Position numbers and translations under genes: made by a program
The notes under the pieces: model-generated
Database searches by the model: none
The model's input: the letters and a program-made list of their open reading frames with translations, nothing else
What the model was told of the DNA's origin: nothing
Part shown: one piece after another, positions 45,264 to 54,732 of the stretch
Position numbering within the stretch: position 1 is the stretch's first letter
Layout of the letters: each line of letters starts with the position of its first letter
DNA from: Syntrophus sp963665935
GTDB taxonomy: Bacteria > Desulfobacterota > Syntrophia > Syntrophales > Syntrophaceae
DNA: 64,000 nt
Assembly: GCA_963665935.1 (NCBI GenBank)
Contig: OY762510.1
Coordinates: 1,054,001 to 1,118,000 of the forward strand
Direction of reading: 5' to 3'

Positions 45264-46480
45264 GGGCGCATCTCCTCAATGGGGATTTGTCCGGTCACTG
45301 CAGCGGTGATCAGGGCGGCGCGGCGTTCTTTGAGAAGAGAAGTGGTACTTGTAATTCCTCGTCGAATCTCGTCAATGTATTCAGACTCCTTTTTCAGGTA
45401 AGCGGAAATTTTGATTTGTTCAGAAATTGGTGGAATTGGAATTTTCAAATTCTCTATCATCTCAACCGATATGCCGGGTTGCGCTGCAGACTGAGAATAC
45501 TGGTTCAGATTCATGAATCTAAGCAGTTCACCGAGCCAAAAAACGTCATCGTTGCCTTTTATAGTTACGACAATAGCATGTTCAGATGCCCAAAAGTGAC
45601 CAGATGCATAATTGATATTTCCGCAGAGCGCACCTTGCCGTCCAATAAGAACATAGTTGCCAATATGTGTATAGTCGGATGTGGACCCACGGCGTCCATT
45701 GCCACCGTAAACAGCATAATCACCAGTAGCAGAAATTGAATCAGCTGTTATTGTCTCACCGCTCTTTAATGAAGTAATATGCTTTAGCTTTTTAGTTTCC
45801 CAATGCACTGGAATATCCCCCAACCAGTCGAGGCCGGAGGGTTTGAGGGGGGCGTCGGGGTTGATGCCACGGGTGACGGCACGGCTGATGAGGGCGGCGT
45901 GCTTTTCTTCCAGCAGGGCCAGCATCTTTTCCTTCTCCACCACCAGCTCATCGATGCGCGCAGTTTCACGATCTAGGAAGTCGGCGATCAGGTGTTGGGT
46001 TTCGTAATCGGGAATAGGGAGCTTCATTGAACCAATGAATTCCCAGTTTGCACGGGGCATTTTTACGCCGAAGGTGGAAGCGTCTACTTGGCCAACAAAA
46101 TCTGGCGACAGCATCGAATAAAGCAAAAAGCGCGGATCAATATCAGGATTTGGTTTCAAAACCAGGAATTCAGTGCTGCACACACCATGCTTGTTGGCAT
46201 GAAGGGCTTTTGCTAAATAGGGGCGCAGCTTTCCGAAAAGCACATCACCAGAATAGAAAACATTCGCCGTTCCGCTTGCAGAGTCGTCACCCTCAGCATA
46301 TTCGGTAGTCGTGTTAGATAACAGCTTTCCAGTCCATGACTGAATGTTTTCAAGGCCCAGGTAATTGGCATGGTCGGAAGTTGCATCTGTTCGCTCATTC
46401 CGAAGCGGTGCAATAAATTTCAGCCGCAGCACGGTTTCTTTAATCCTACACCCTTTCACGTCTTCGCATGAGCCCTTCAT
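45260..46480 (-). CDS. hsdS: Type I restriction-modification specificity subunit
   Basis: A 406-residue HsdS that recognises the DNA target. Two target-recognition domains are visible: the first about residues 10-170, with the conserved exit helix (MKLPIPDYETQHLIADFLDR then ETARIDELVVEKEKMLALLE), the second about 225-400, ending IPIPPISEQIKISAYLKKES. Each helix supplies one arm of the dimer-like core. The start ATG 46480 overlaps the stop of a 43-codon frame (ATGA) and has GGGAGG before it. It overlaps the Schlafen-type gene by 4 bases. Intact. Confidence 0.93.
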   Translation of the reverse strand: MKGSCEDVKGCRIKETVLRLKFIAPLRNERTDATSDHANYLGLENIQSWTGKLLSNTTTEYAEGDDSASGTANVFYSGDVLFGKLRPYLAKALHANKHGVCSTEFLVLKPNPDIDPRFLLYSMLSPDFVGQVDASTFGVKMPRANWEFIGSMKLPIPDYETQHLIADFLDRETARIDELVVEKEKMLALLEEKHAALISRAVTRGINPDAPLKPSGLDWLGDIPVHWETKKLKHITSLKSGETITADSISATGDYAVYGGNGRRGSTSDYTHIGNYVLIGRQGALCGNINYASGHFWASEHAIVVTIKGNDDVFWLGELLRFMNLNQYSQSAAQPGISVEMIENLKIPIPPISEQIKISAYLKKESEYIDEIRRGITSTTSLLKERRAALITAAVTGQIPIEEMRP

Positions 46481-46608
46481 CCTCCCACCTCCTCGCCCCA
46501 TTCGGTGAGTTTGCGGCGCAGTAACTCTCTTTCTTCGGTCGGCAATTTCCCAGATGGCATCTGGGATTTTTCGGTGGCAAGACGTTTCACAAACTGCAGA
46601 GCATTCAC
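46477..46608 (-). CDS. Small ORF coupled to hsdS
   Basis: 43 codons from GTG 46608, with GGAGGCGACGGA before it: MNALQFVKRLATEKSQMPSG, KLPTEERELLRRKLTEWGEE, VGG. Its stop overlaps the hsdS start. The composition is helical and charged. It may be the residue of a fuller gene or a real small protein; no family recognised. Confidence 0.45.
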   Translation of the reverse strand: MNALQFVKRLATEKSQMPSGKLPTEERELLRRKLTEWGEEVGG

Positions 46609-46821
46609 TCCGTCGCCTCCCGCAATTGCTCATCAATAAAGCGCTGCACCTCTTCTTCTTTCGGTAAAAAGTGCGGACAGTGTCCGCACAATTTGCCGAT
46701 AGAGCTGGTAGAACACCCGAGTCAGGGTAATGTTAACCGCCCTCCCCGCCTGGGCTGCCAGCTCACGGTGGGCGGTCTGGATGCTTTGAATCAATTCTGA
46801 GAAAGTGCCATCAATTTTCAT
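46605..46821 (-). pseudogene. DUF1016 (YhcG-like) nuclease gene remnant
   Basis: It starts with MKIDGTFSELIQSIQTAHRE, typical of a DUF1016 N-terminus, jumps to FYQLYRQIVRTLSALF (mid-protein), then in another frame to FLPKEEEVQRFIDEQLREAT, the usual DUF1016 C-terminus. Most of the roughly 330-residue protein is deleted. It starts 11 bases inside the hsdM end. Such genes are common cargo of type I islands. Confidence 0.65.
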
Positions 46822-47273
46822 CCGTCACCTCCCGCAACAACTCCATGATTCGCTTCTCGACCGCCTCCAGTTCCGCGTCGATCACGGCTAGCTGGCGCGG
46901 TGGCCGGTATTGAAAGAACTCGCGATTGAAGTTGATCTCGTAGTCCACTTTCCCGATGCCGCCGTCCTGATCATCCAGCATCTCACGGTCGATCCAGGCG
47001 TCCTTCACATAGGGACGTACCTCGCGCAGCACATAGCTGATAATGTTTTCTGTTAGCGGGATGTTTTCAAAATCCTTCAAATTCGAGTCGGCTTCATACT
47101 CGACGTATTTACCCCTGCCCTTCGGGTTCAGTCCCAACAATGTTTTTAGTTCGTCGGGCTTGAGTTCTGGCAGGGTCTGGCCTGGGAAAAGGGCTTCTAC
47201 ATCCAGGGCGACGGTCTTATGCTCCTTGGCGACGACCGGCGCGGCCTCGGGGTCAACTTCAGTAAAGCTGAAG

Positions 47274-49190
47274 TTTTACAGTTGCTAAAAAATAGTATTG
47301 TTATATCAGTGACATAGGTATCCATAAAAAGTTCTTGGCACCACATATTGCTCTTTGAAAATCGGATAATCATCATGACACCTCCCGAATGGTGAGAGGA
47401 AGGGCAACACCGACAGCCTGAAAAACCTTGCCGCAAACCCCTTGGCATTCGCTACGGATTGCAAGTCTCTTCCCGTTGTCTTCGAGAAAGACCTCCTGCA
47501 AGGCCTTCAGATCCTGTTTAATGTCAGCCCACTCAAAATCATGCCCGGCTTTTCCCAATCTGCGGTCCAATTCCTTCCGCAGTACCAGGGCAAGGAAACT
47601 GCAGAAGACATGGCCTTTGATGGTCTCATCGCGCTGGTGAAAGATCGGCCGTGTATCCAGGATGGATTTCATGTCCCGGAAGACATGTTCCACCTGCCAG
47701 AGTTCCTTGTATTTGAGGGCCACCTGCTCCGCCGTAAGATCGGTATTGGTCCGGAGGACCCATTTCCCGTCGAAGCGCTCCTCCTCTTGAACCTTTTCCT
47801 CGTTGAGGGAAACGGCATCCTGATCCAGCCTCAAATATTTTCGGAACCCCTTGTTGCCTACCAGCGATTTGGGATCATGCTGCAACTTTTCTTGCAGGGC
47901 CTCGGTAATGGCCTGGCGGTCAGCGGCATCCTTTCTCGCCTGCCGGTCATTCAAACAGACGATATAGCGGCGATTTTCAAGAACGACTTCCTTGACCTTC
48001 AACGGAGAAGGATCCTTGGAAGATGCACCTTCCGGGAAGACCTCCCGGTAATTTCCATCGGCGGAGAGAACTTTCTCTTTGATTTCCTTGACCCTCCTCA
48101 TCCGGGCTCCCAGAATGTAAGGGATGTGTTCTTTGTCCAGCCAGGCCAGCGTTGCGTCACTGATCATGCCCCGGTCGGAGACGACACAGAATCTACCGAT
48201 AGGAAAGCGACTCCGAATTCTTTCGACAACGGGGATCAGACTCTTGACATCCGCCGTGTTGCCCGGCCACATCTCGCAACAGACGGGATTGCCATTGTTG
48301 TCGAGAATGACGCCGACGATCATCTGGTTCAGATCGGGACGATGATCCTTGCTGTGACCACGTCGACCAAGAGTCTCGCCTCCTTCTCCCTCAAAGTAGA
48401 GAGAGGTGGTATCGAAGAAAACGATATCCAGGCCACTGAACAGATCCTGTCGCATCTGGAACAGTTCCTCTTCAATGACATCCTTGGTGCAGCGGGGAGA
48501 GAAGGGGGTTCGATCTTTCTGGTCGTTGGTCTCTTCCCCCAGGAAGGCCATCGCCCGGTAAAGGTGGTGAAGGGACAACCCATCCACCCCGGAAATGACA
48601 TAGTCACGATGCCACTTGTCGCAAGAGCGATCAGAACCGGAGGTAAAGAGTCGATGCAGAACAGTCAGGAAAATGGCCCTTTCCACATCGAAGAAAAATT
48701 TGCGGTCTGCAAGAAGGCCACGAAGGATACGGTCAATTTTCAGTTCCTTCCAGAGTCTCTCGAAGATGATGGCAGGACCGATTTTCTTCGCCGATGCCTG
48801 AATGCCTTCACTCTTGCCGGACAGGACCAACAACACCTTTTCGGAAAAACGGGAAAGGGATCGCACCAGGTTCTCAATATCGCCCTTGGCCTGTAGTTGT
48901 TCCATGCGGCCGACTGTAGCGATAACCCGTTGGATGGTTTTTTTGCCCTCCCGCCGATTTTCGACAATCTGGAGGTATTCGTATGGGCCGGTTTTCTTGA
49001 CTCTGGCAAACATGGGGAACTCCTTTCTTGACACCCCATGAATATGAAATATGCTCTGCTATGTCAAGGATAATCCACCTATCATTTGGCACCACATTTT
49101 TGAGATGACCTCGATTTTTTCAAAGAGCGATATAGTGAATTCAGAAGGTTAGAGATCCCAGTGGGCACAAAAGCCCAATTAAGTGTAAAA
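47274..49190 (-). mobile_element. IS1634-family insertion sequence in hsdM
   Basis: About 1.92 kb between the two halves of hsdM. Candidate ends are TTTTACAGTT (47274-47283) and its inverted partner AAGTGTAAAA (49181-49190), a 10-bp repeat with one mismatch. A second inverted pair (GCTCTTTGAAAA...TCG) lies further inside each end, near 47350 and 49115-49130, and a TTGGCACCACAT motif occurs at both ends. A target duplication could not be identified with certainty. It carries one transposase gene. Confidence 0.75.
47373..49013 (-). CDS. IS1634-family (IS4-like DDE) transposase
   Basis: A 546-residue transposase, apparently intact. DDE landmarks are FFDTTSLYFEGEGGE, VVSDRGMISD and YKELWQVEHVFRDMKSILDT. 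The N-terminus (ARVKKTGPYEYLQIVENRRE) is typical of IS1634. ATG 49013 with AAAGGAG upstream is preferred to the open frame from 49034. It cuts and pastes or copies the element by recognising the terminal repeats. Its intact frame suggests a fairly recent insertion. Confidence 0.92.
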   Translation of the reverse strand: MFARVKKTGPYEYLQIVENRREGKKTIQRVIATVGRMEQLQAKGDIENLVRSLSRFSEKVLLVLSGKSEGIQASAKKIGPAIIFERLWKELKIDRILRGLLADRKFFFDVERAIFLTVLHRLFTSGSDRSCDKWHRDYVISGVDGLSLHHLYRAMAFLGEETNDQKDRTPFSPRCTKDVIEEELFQMRQDLFSGLDIVFFDTTSLYFEGEGGETLGRRGHSKDHRPDLNQMIVGVILDNNGNPVCCEMWPGNTADVKSLIPVVERIRSRFPIGRFCVVSDRGMISDATLAWLDKEHIPYILGARMRRVKEIKEKVLSADGNYREVFPEGASSKDPSPLKVKEVVLENRRYIVCLNDRQARKDAADRQAITEALQEKLQHDPKSLVGNKGFRKYLRLDQDAVSLNEEKVQEEERFDGKWVLRTNTDLTAEQVALKYKELWQVEHVFRDMKSILDTRPIFHQRDETIKGHVFCSFLALVLRKELDRRLGKAGHDFEWADIKQDLKALQEVFLEDNGKRLAIRSECQGVCGKVFQAVGVALPLTIREVS

Positions 49191-50763
49191 GAAAAGTCAA
49201 GGCATCGCGGAAGGCCTTTTTCTGCGCCGTTTCCTTGGTCCCCTTGGCCCAACCCTGCTCGTCGGGCAGGTGTCGAGGTAGCGTTCTTTGGCTTCCTGGG
49301 TAATCTGGAACTTGAGGCGCAGCGGGCGCAGAATGGTGACACGGCGGTAACCGAACTCTTTGTTGGAGAAAGTTTTGCTGGTTTTCGACTCGATCAGGCC
49401 GCCATGCTCACGGGTGATTTCGTCGATAGCGCTTTGATCCAGCCAGCGGCGCTTGTTGCCGAGGCTGCGCTTCATCGGCGTCCAGCGCTCGCGGGCGTCG
49501 ATCAGTTGGATTTTACCCTTGCGGTGATCTTCCTTGCGATTGCTCAGCACCCAGACGAAGGTGCCGATGCCGGTATTGTAGAACATCTGCTCCGGCAGGG
49601 CGACGATGGCTTCGAGCCAGTCGTGTTCGATGATCCAGCGGCGGATTTCGCTTTCGCCGCTGCCCGCGCCGCCGGTGAACAGCGGCGAGCCGTTGAAAAC
49701 AATGGCGATGCGCGAGCCGGGTTTATCGCGGTTGCCTTTCTGCCACGGCTGGAACTTGGCAATCATGTGGATCAGGAAGAGCAGCGCACCGTCGTTGACC
49801 CGGGGAAGTTTACCCGAGTAGCCGCGAAAGGTTGGCCAACGGTCGATCTCCTTCTTTTCCCCCTTCCAGTCGACGCCGAAGGGGGGTTGGCCAACAGGTA
49901 GTCGAAGCGCATGGCGTCGAAGGGGTCGTTGGTCAGGGTATTGCCGTACTCGATGCGGCTGTCGCGATGCCCCTTGATGAGCAGGTCGGAGGCGGCCACG
50001 GCATAGGAGCGCGGGTTGTAGTCCTGGCCGTATACCTTGACCGTGGCGTCTTCATTGTGGGCGCGGATCCAGTTCTGGCTTTCGGCCAGCATGCCGCCGG
50101 TGCCGCAGGCCGGATCACAGATGGTGACGATCACCCCTTCGCGGGTAAGCACCTCGGTATCGGGCTCCAGCAGCAGGTTGACCATCAGGCGGATGACCTC
50201 CCGTGGGGTGAAGTGGTCTCCGGCCGTTTCGTTGGCTGCTTCGTTTAAGCGCCGGATCAGGTCTTCGAACACCAGCCCCATAGTGATGTTGTCCACATGG
50301 CGGGGGTGCAGGTCTATTTCGGCAAACTGCGAGACCACCTGGTAGAGCCGGTTGGCCTCTTCGAGCTTTTCGATCTCTTTTTCGAACTCAAAACGTTCGA
50401 AGATTTTGCGGATATTTTCGGAAAAACCGTTGATGTAATCGACCAGATGACGGCCGATGTTGTCCGGGTCCCCTTTAAGTTTACGGAAGTCCAGCGGGCT
50501 GTGATTGTGGAAACCCAGCGGTTTGTCGTTTTCATCCCTGGCAAGTTCGTTCAATACCCGGTCCACCAACTGAGAATCTTTGTCTTTCAACGTTCCGAAG
50601 CGCTTCAGCACCCCCTCTTTAGATGGAGCCAGCACGGCATCGAAACGGCGCAAAACCGTCAAAGGCAGCATGACCCGTTCATACTGAGGCGGCCGGTACG
50701 GCCCGCGCAGCAGATCGGCTACGGACCAGATGAAATTCGCCAGTTGCTGAAAGTTACCGGGGG

Positions 50764-50997
50764 TCATGGGTTGGTATCCTTATCATTAAGTCTGAGCTTG
50801 CCCTGTTCCGCCATTCGCACACAGAAGGCCTCAAACTGCGTCCGTGCAAGCTTGAAGGGAACCGTCTTGGCATTTTCCCAACGGTTGATGGTGGCAAAAC
50901 TCACGCCCAACTCATGGGCCAGTTCTTCCTGACTGAGGCCCAATTGCTGACGGACTTCTTTTACTATTTCCGAAAAATTTTCCGGTGCCCTTGCCAT
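50764..50997 (-). CDS. XRE-family HTH regulator of the type I island
   Basis: A 77-residue protein that is almost wholly a helix-turn-helix: IVKEVRQQLGLSQEELAHEL, GVSFATINRWENAKTVP. It precedes hsdM with an ATGA overlap, so it is the first gene of the restriction operon and probably represses it. The start ATG 50997 gives MARAPENF; the longer frame to 51072 is unlikely. Confidence 0.88.
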   Translation of the reverse strand: MARAPENFSEIVKEVRQQLGLSQEELAHELGVSFATINRWENAKTVPFKLARTQFEAFCVRMAEQGKLRLNDKDTNP

Positions 50998-51149
50998 AAC
51001 GGATTGCCTCGTGAGCTTGGGTGTGCTGAAGATTGAACGACAGTGAATAAACACAACATACCAAAAATACAATTACGATTGGCATTATAACAGGTGATAT
51101 TGCAGGTGAAAAGAGGGAAAATCTCGAATTATTCTGAAAAGACCAACAC

Positions 51150-51400
51150 ATCCTGATCCAGCTCGGCATGCAAGCTCCATGGAAGTCACCACGAAAAAAC
51201 CTACCACAATGGCGGAACAGCTCATGGAAAAATCCCGGGGGGGGCAACACTCGTTGTGCTGGACACCCGGCCTTACGAAGCGGCGGCCGGCGCCGTCTCT
51301 CCCAGAATTTCCGTTTTGGAAGAGACGCCGGCAACTCCGGAGGAAACGCTCCGGAAGAGCCCCCCGGAGACAACAACCGCACCGGTTATGCCGCGGAGGC
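51150..51400 (+). pseudogene. Fragment of a KdpD-type universal-stress domain
   Basis: Plus-strand codons give TMAEQLMEKSRGG, then after a shift in a G7 run ATLVVLDTRPYEAAAGAV and EETPATPEETLRKSPPE. This matches ADQLMERSRGTTVVVIDTRP and its following linker in the KdpD-like protein (about 39690-39860). Nothing else of kdpD is present. It overlaps the end of the kinase-like gene on the other strand. It is a relic of a duplicated or rearranged kdpD copy. Confidence 0.6.
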
Positions 51401-52243
51401 GGGCGCTTCGAGAATCTTCCGCTTCAGGAAGGCCGCCTGAATGGCCTCCACGGCGCCTTCAACGGTGATGATCCGCATGTTGATCACCAGATCGTAATGG
51501 CTGGGATCGGTGATATCCATGTGAAAGTACTTCCGGATGAAGGCCTGCCGGTCGTTGTCGGTTTTCAGGACGTATTTTTCCGCCTCCTTGCGGGTCATCT
51601 TCCGGGTCTCTATGACACGGGCAATCCGGTTTTCCAGAGGGGCCACCAGCCGGACCCGGAAAACTTTCTCCGGCGGCAGGATGTAGTGGGCGCCCCGGCC
51701 GACAATGATGGTATTGCCGTAACGGCCAATGGTGGCGATAATTTTGGTCAGGTGATCGAGGTACTGGTCCGGCCACAGGTGTTTGCTTTCAAAAAAGGAG
51801 GCGATCCAGGCGTCACGGCGGCTCACTTCCTTTTCATCGAGGGATTCAATAACCTTTTTGCTGATATTGGCACTTTCCGCGACGTATTCGATGATCTCGT
51901 TGTCCATCACATCCATCTTCAACGCAGAGGAAAGTCGATTGGCAATTTCAGAGCCGCCGGTACCCGTCTCCCGGGAAATCGTGATCACCGCCCCGCTGGC
52001 CCCACCTTTAAGCTCCTCTTCGGAAAGATCCTTCATCCGGCGCAGCTGATGTTCGATATAACGTTCGATGCGGGTAGCAGCCTCTTTATTCTGCTCTTCG
52101 CCCTCTTCTTTTCTTTTCAAGGAGAGATCGCGGGTGTATTCGTTGCAATAGACATTTCCCATACTATCCGTACGAACGCTGTAACGCTTCTGGCATTTCT
52201 CCCGCCAGGCACAGATGGCGCAGTATTTTGTTTCAGCTACCAT
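51386..52243 (-). CDS. Cytidylate-kinase-like protein, Cys-rich N-terminus
   Basis: 285 residues. The first 40 contain C8-x2-C11-x5-C17 and C33 (KYCAICAWREKCQ), possibly a metal site. From about residue 80 it is a P-loop domain of the Cytidylate_kinase2 family: VITISRETGTGGSEIANRLS, IIVGRGAHYILPPEKVFRVR, and VINMRIITVEGAVEAIQAAF. It may phosphorylate a nucleotide or similar small molecule, which is not proven for the family. It overlaps atpG by 7 bases at the end of the ATPase operon. A shorter paralogue lies at 60116-60814. Confidence 0.8.
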   Translation of the reverse strand: MVAETKYCAICAWREKCQKRYSVRTDSMGNVYCNEYTRDLSLKRKEEGEEQNKEAATRIERYIEHQLRRMKDLSEEELKGGASGAVITISRETGTGGSEIANRLSSALKMDVMDNEIIEYVAESANISKKVIESLDEKEVSRRDAWIASFFESKHLWPDQYLDHLTKIIATIGRYGNTIIVGRGAHYILPPEKVFRVRLVAPLENRIARVIETRKMTRKEAEKYVLKTDNDRQAFIRKYFHMDITDPSHYDLVINMRIITVEGAVEAIQAAFLKRKILEAPASAA

Positions 52244-53151
52244 GATTCCTTCCTCCTTGAATTTGACTTCTTCTCGTTCAGGGCTTCAAAACCGGTCAGG
52301 ATGTCGAGAAGCTCTTCCGTGATGGTTGCCTGTCTTCTACGATGAAACAAAGAATTCAGTTCGTCAAGGCGATCTTCAATGTTTCTCTCCGCACTCTGCA
52401 TTGCAGCCAGACGGCTGGCGTTTTCACTGGCGGAGGATTCGGCAAAGGCGCGGTAAAGAGAAACGAAGAGATGCTCTTTCACCAGCGAGGAAAACAGGTC
52501 ATCCCCGTCCATCCGGTAGAGGGGCAGCGTGCGGGACTGCCATTTCCGGCTTTTAACCTCCCGCAGCCAACGAAGATCCACCGGCAGAAGAGGCTGGGTG
52601 CAGGGCTGATAGGAAGAGCCGGACAGATACTCATGATAATACAGGATAACGTTTTCAATGGAAAGGCTGAAACGCCATTCTTCCAGAATCAGAAGTACCT
52701 CCTGGACACTCGCGGTAATCCCCGCCACGGAACTCGGGGGCGACAGGATTTCGAAAATGTCCTGACCCTTCTCCTCCAGATACCCCGGCAGACGCATGCC
52801 AATGGCCAGAACCGTTCGATTTTTCCGGGAAACTCCCAGTTCTTCCATTTCTCGCAGGGCATGGGAAGAAAGAGAGGCATTTAACGGGCCACACAACCCA
52901 TGATCCGACCCGAAGAGGATAGCGCCGATGCGGCCCGGGGGTCTTGGCTTCGAAAACGGCAGATCGATCTCCCGGTCTTTCAGGACAATCTGCAGCCCCA
53001 TTTCCAGAGTTATCCTATACTCATTGAGCGATTCCACCGCCTTCTGATACTGCCGGATGCTGACCGCAGCCAGGGATTTCATTGTCCGGACGACGGACTG
53101 CAGGTCCTGCGTGGTCGAAATATTCCGTTTCAGCGCCTCAGAGGTCTGCAT
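52237..53151 (-). CDS. atpG: N-type ATPase gamma subunit
   Basis: About 304 residues. The N- and C-terminal helices that form the rotor shaft are seen: MQTSEALKRNISTTQDLQSV then VRTMKSLAAV, and at the end ENASRLAAMQSAERNIEDRL then DELNSLFHRRRQATITEELL. It couples rotation of the c-ring to the alpha3beta3 head. Start at ATG 53151, inside the end of atpA (14-base overlap), with GAGGTTTCGGG before it. Last ATPase gene in the operon. Confidence 0.88.
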   Translation of the reverse strand: MQTSEALKRNISTTQDLQSVVRTMKSLAAVSIRQYQKAVESLNEYRITLEMGLQIVLKDREIDLPFSKPRPPGRIGAILFGSDHGLCGPLNASLSSHALREMEELGVSRKNRTVLAIGMRLPGYLEEKGQDIFEILSPPSSVAGITASVQEVLLILEEWRFSLSIENVILYYHEYLSGSSYQPCTQPLLPVDLRWLREVKSRKWQSRTLPLYRMDGDDLFSSLVKEHLFVSLYRAFAESSASENASRLAAMQSAERNIEDRLDELNSLFHRRRQATITEELLDILTGFEALNEKKSNSRRKESW

Positions 53152-54697
53152 CCCGAAACCTCCCCGATTCCGAAGCCAGGACGGAACGGGCCAATTCCAG
53201 CAGGGCATTGCGATCGTGAATGTCTAATGGTCGTCCCCCTTCAATCCGGGCGCACAGATCGGTCAATCGCTCCGCAACCGCCCGCTGAATCCTCAATTCC
53301 GCCGCCCCGACCTTCTCCAGGGGAATGGCGTCCAGCGCCCCTCCCGTGACGGAAAGCAACGCGGCAATCTGATCCGCCACCGGCAGGGGAGTATACTGCT
53401 TCTGCTTGAGAATCTCCCGGACCCGCCATCCCCTCTCCAGGGTGCGCCGGGTTCCTTCATCGAGCCGGGTTCCAAAGCGGGAGAAGGTCTCCAGCTCTTC
53501 AAACTGCGAATACGAAAGCCGGAGATCTCCGGCAACGGCCCGGTAGGCGGGAAGCTGGGTCTTGCCGCCCACCCGGGATACGGAATTGCCGACATCGATG
53601 GCCGGCAGCATGCCTTTCGAGAAAAGCCGGGAGGCGAGGTAGATCTGTCCGTCCGTGATGGAAATGAGATTGGTGGGGATATAGGCGGAAATGTCCTGCC
53701 CTTCCGTCTCGACAATGGGAATTGCGGTCAGTGACCCGCCGCCTCGTTCCTCCCGCAGATGGGTGGCCCGTTCCAGCATCCGGGCATGGATATAAAAGAT
53801 ATCCCCAGGATAGGCCTCCCGTCCCGGAGGACGGCGCAGCAGGAGGGATAATTCCCGATAAGCACGGGCGTGGCGGGTCAGGTCATCGTAAACGACCAGG
53901 ACATCCTGCCCCCGCTCCATGAAATATTCCCCCATCGACGTCGCGGCATAGGGAGCAATGTATTGCAGTCCCGGAGGATCTTCGCCTGCCGCAACCACGA
54001 CAATACAGTAAGGCATGGCCGAAAAGCTTTCCAGGACCGAGATGACCCTTGCCGTATCGACGCCCTGCTTGCCGATTGCACAGTAGATGCAGATCACCTG
54101 CTTATCCTTCTGATTGAGAATTGTGTCCAGGGCAATGGCGGTTTTTCCCGTCTGGCGGTCGCCCAGGATCAATTCCCGCTGCCCCCGGCCGATGGCGATG
54201 AGGGCGTCTATGACTTTGATCCCGGTCTGCAGGGGAACCGTAACCGGGGCGCGATCCATGACCGCAGGGGCTTCCCGTTCCACCGGCAGCCGCCGGGCGG
54301 CAACAATCTCGCCCAGATTGTCCAGGGGCCTTCCCAGGGGGTCCACAACCCGCCCCAGGAGCGCCTCTCCCACGGGGACATCCAGCACCCGCCCCGTCCT
54401 TCGGACCGCCGATCCGACGGAAATGTCCCTGCTGGGGTCCAGGGCGACAATCCCGATTTCCTCCGGATCGACATTAAAGACCAGGCCCATCCGGTTTCCC
54501 GGAAAGAGAACGAGTTCCTCCGAGCGGACATGGGGAAGACCCGAGGCCGAGACAATTCCCTGACCGACAGAATGGACCGTCCCGACTTCCCTTTCCCTCA
54601 ACCGGGCTTCCGAACTGGTGAGGGTGGAATCCAGAGCAGCAAAGGTCTGCTCCAGGAAATTCTTCAGTTCACCCCCGCGTGGGTTATCCCTGTTCAT
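53138..54697 (-). CDS. atpA: N-type ATPase alpha subunit
   Basis: 519 residues, F-type alpha family. The nucleotide-binding P-loop is GDRQTGKTAIALDTI, with VFYIHARMLERATHLREERG and LISITDGQIYLASRLFSKGM, and the arginine-finger region NSVSRVGGKTQ. It forms the catalytic head with beta. ATG 54697 has GGAGGCGC upstream. Position after atpF and before atpG is the N-type order. Confidence 0.93.
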   Translation of the reverse strand: MNRDNPRGGELKNFLEQTFAALDSTLTSSEARLREREVGTVHSVGQGIVSASGLPHVRSEELVLFPGNRMGLVFNVDPEEIGIVALDPSRDISVGSAVRRTGRVLDVPVGEALLGRVVDPLGRPLDNLGEIVAARRLPVEREAPAVMDRAPVTVPLQTGIKVIDALIAIGRGQRELILGDRQTGKTAIALDTILNQKDKQVICIYCAIGKQGVDTARVISVLESFSAMPYCIVVVAAGEDPPGLQYIAPYAATSMGEYFMERGQDVLVVYDDLTRHARAYRELSLLLRRPPGREAYPGDIFYIHARMLERATHLREERGGGSLTAIPIVETEGQDISAYIPTNLISITDGQIYLASRLFSKGMLPAIDVGNSVSRVGGKTQLPAYRAVAGDLRLSYSQFEELETFSRFGTRLDEGTRRTLERGWRVREILKQKQYTPLPVADQIAALLSVTGGALDAIPLEKVGAAELRIQRAVAERLTDLCARIEGGRPLDIHDRNALLELARSVLASESGRFRDADL

Positions 54698-54732
54698 GGC
54701 TTTTGCGCCTCCGGATGCCGAACGCTTTTCAA

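Larger units (their letters stand above)
46811..50767 (-). pseudogene. hsdM: Type I DNA methyltransferase, disrupted by IS and frameshifts
   Basis: The N-terminal half (50767 to about 49191) has the HsdM helical domain, SAM motif I (CDPACGTGGMLAES) and the catalytic motif IV start (LLANPP, then FGVDW in the next frame). A frameshift lies at the G6 run 49881-49886, where a seventh G would restore NPPFGVDW. A second lies near 49263-49266 (TCP to DEQGWAKG). The IS1634-family element then interrupts the gene at 47274-49190. The C-terminal part (47273-46811) reads FTEVDPEAAPVVAKEHKTVA to the end. Three separate lesions make the methylase non-functional. The ATG overlaps the XRE-gene stop (ATGA). 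Confidence 0.88.

Noticed and set aside
47442..48896. 484-codon plus-strand open frame inside the IS element
   Set aside because: Antisense to the transposase, which has clear DDE motifs.
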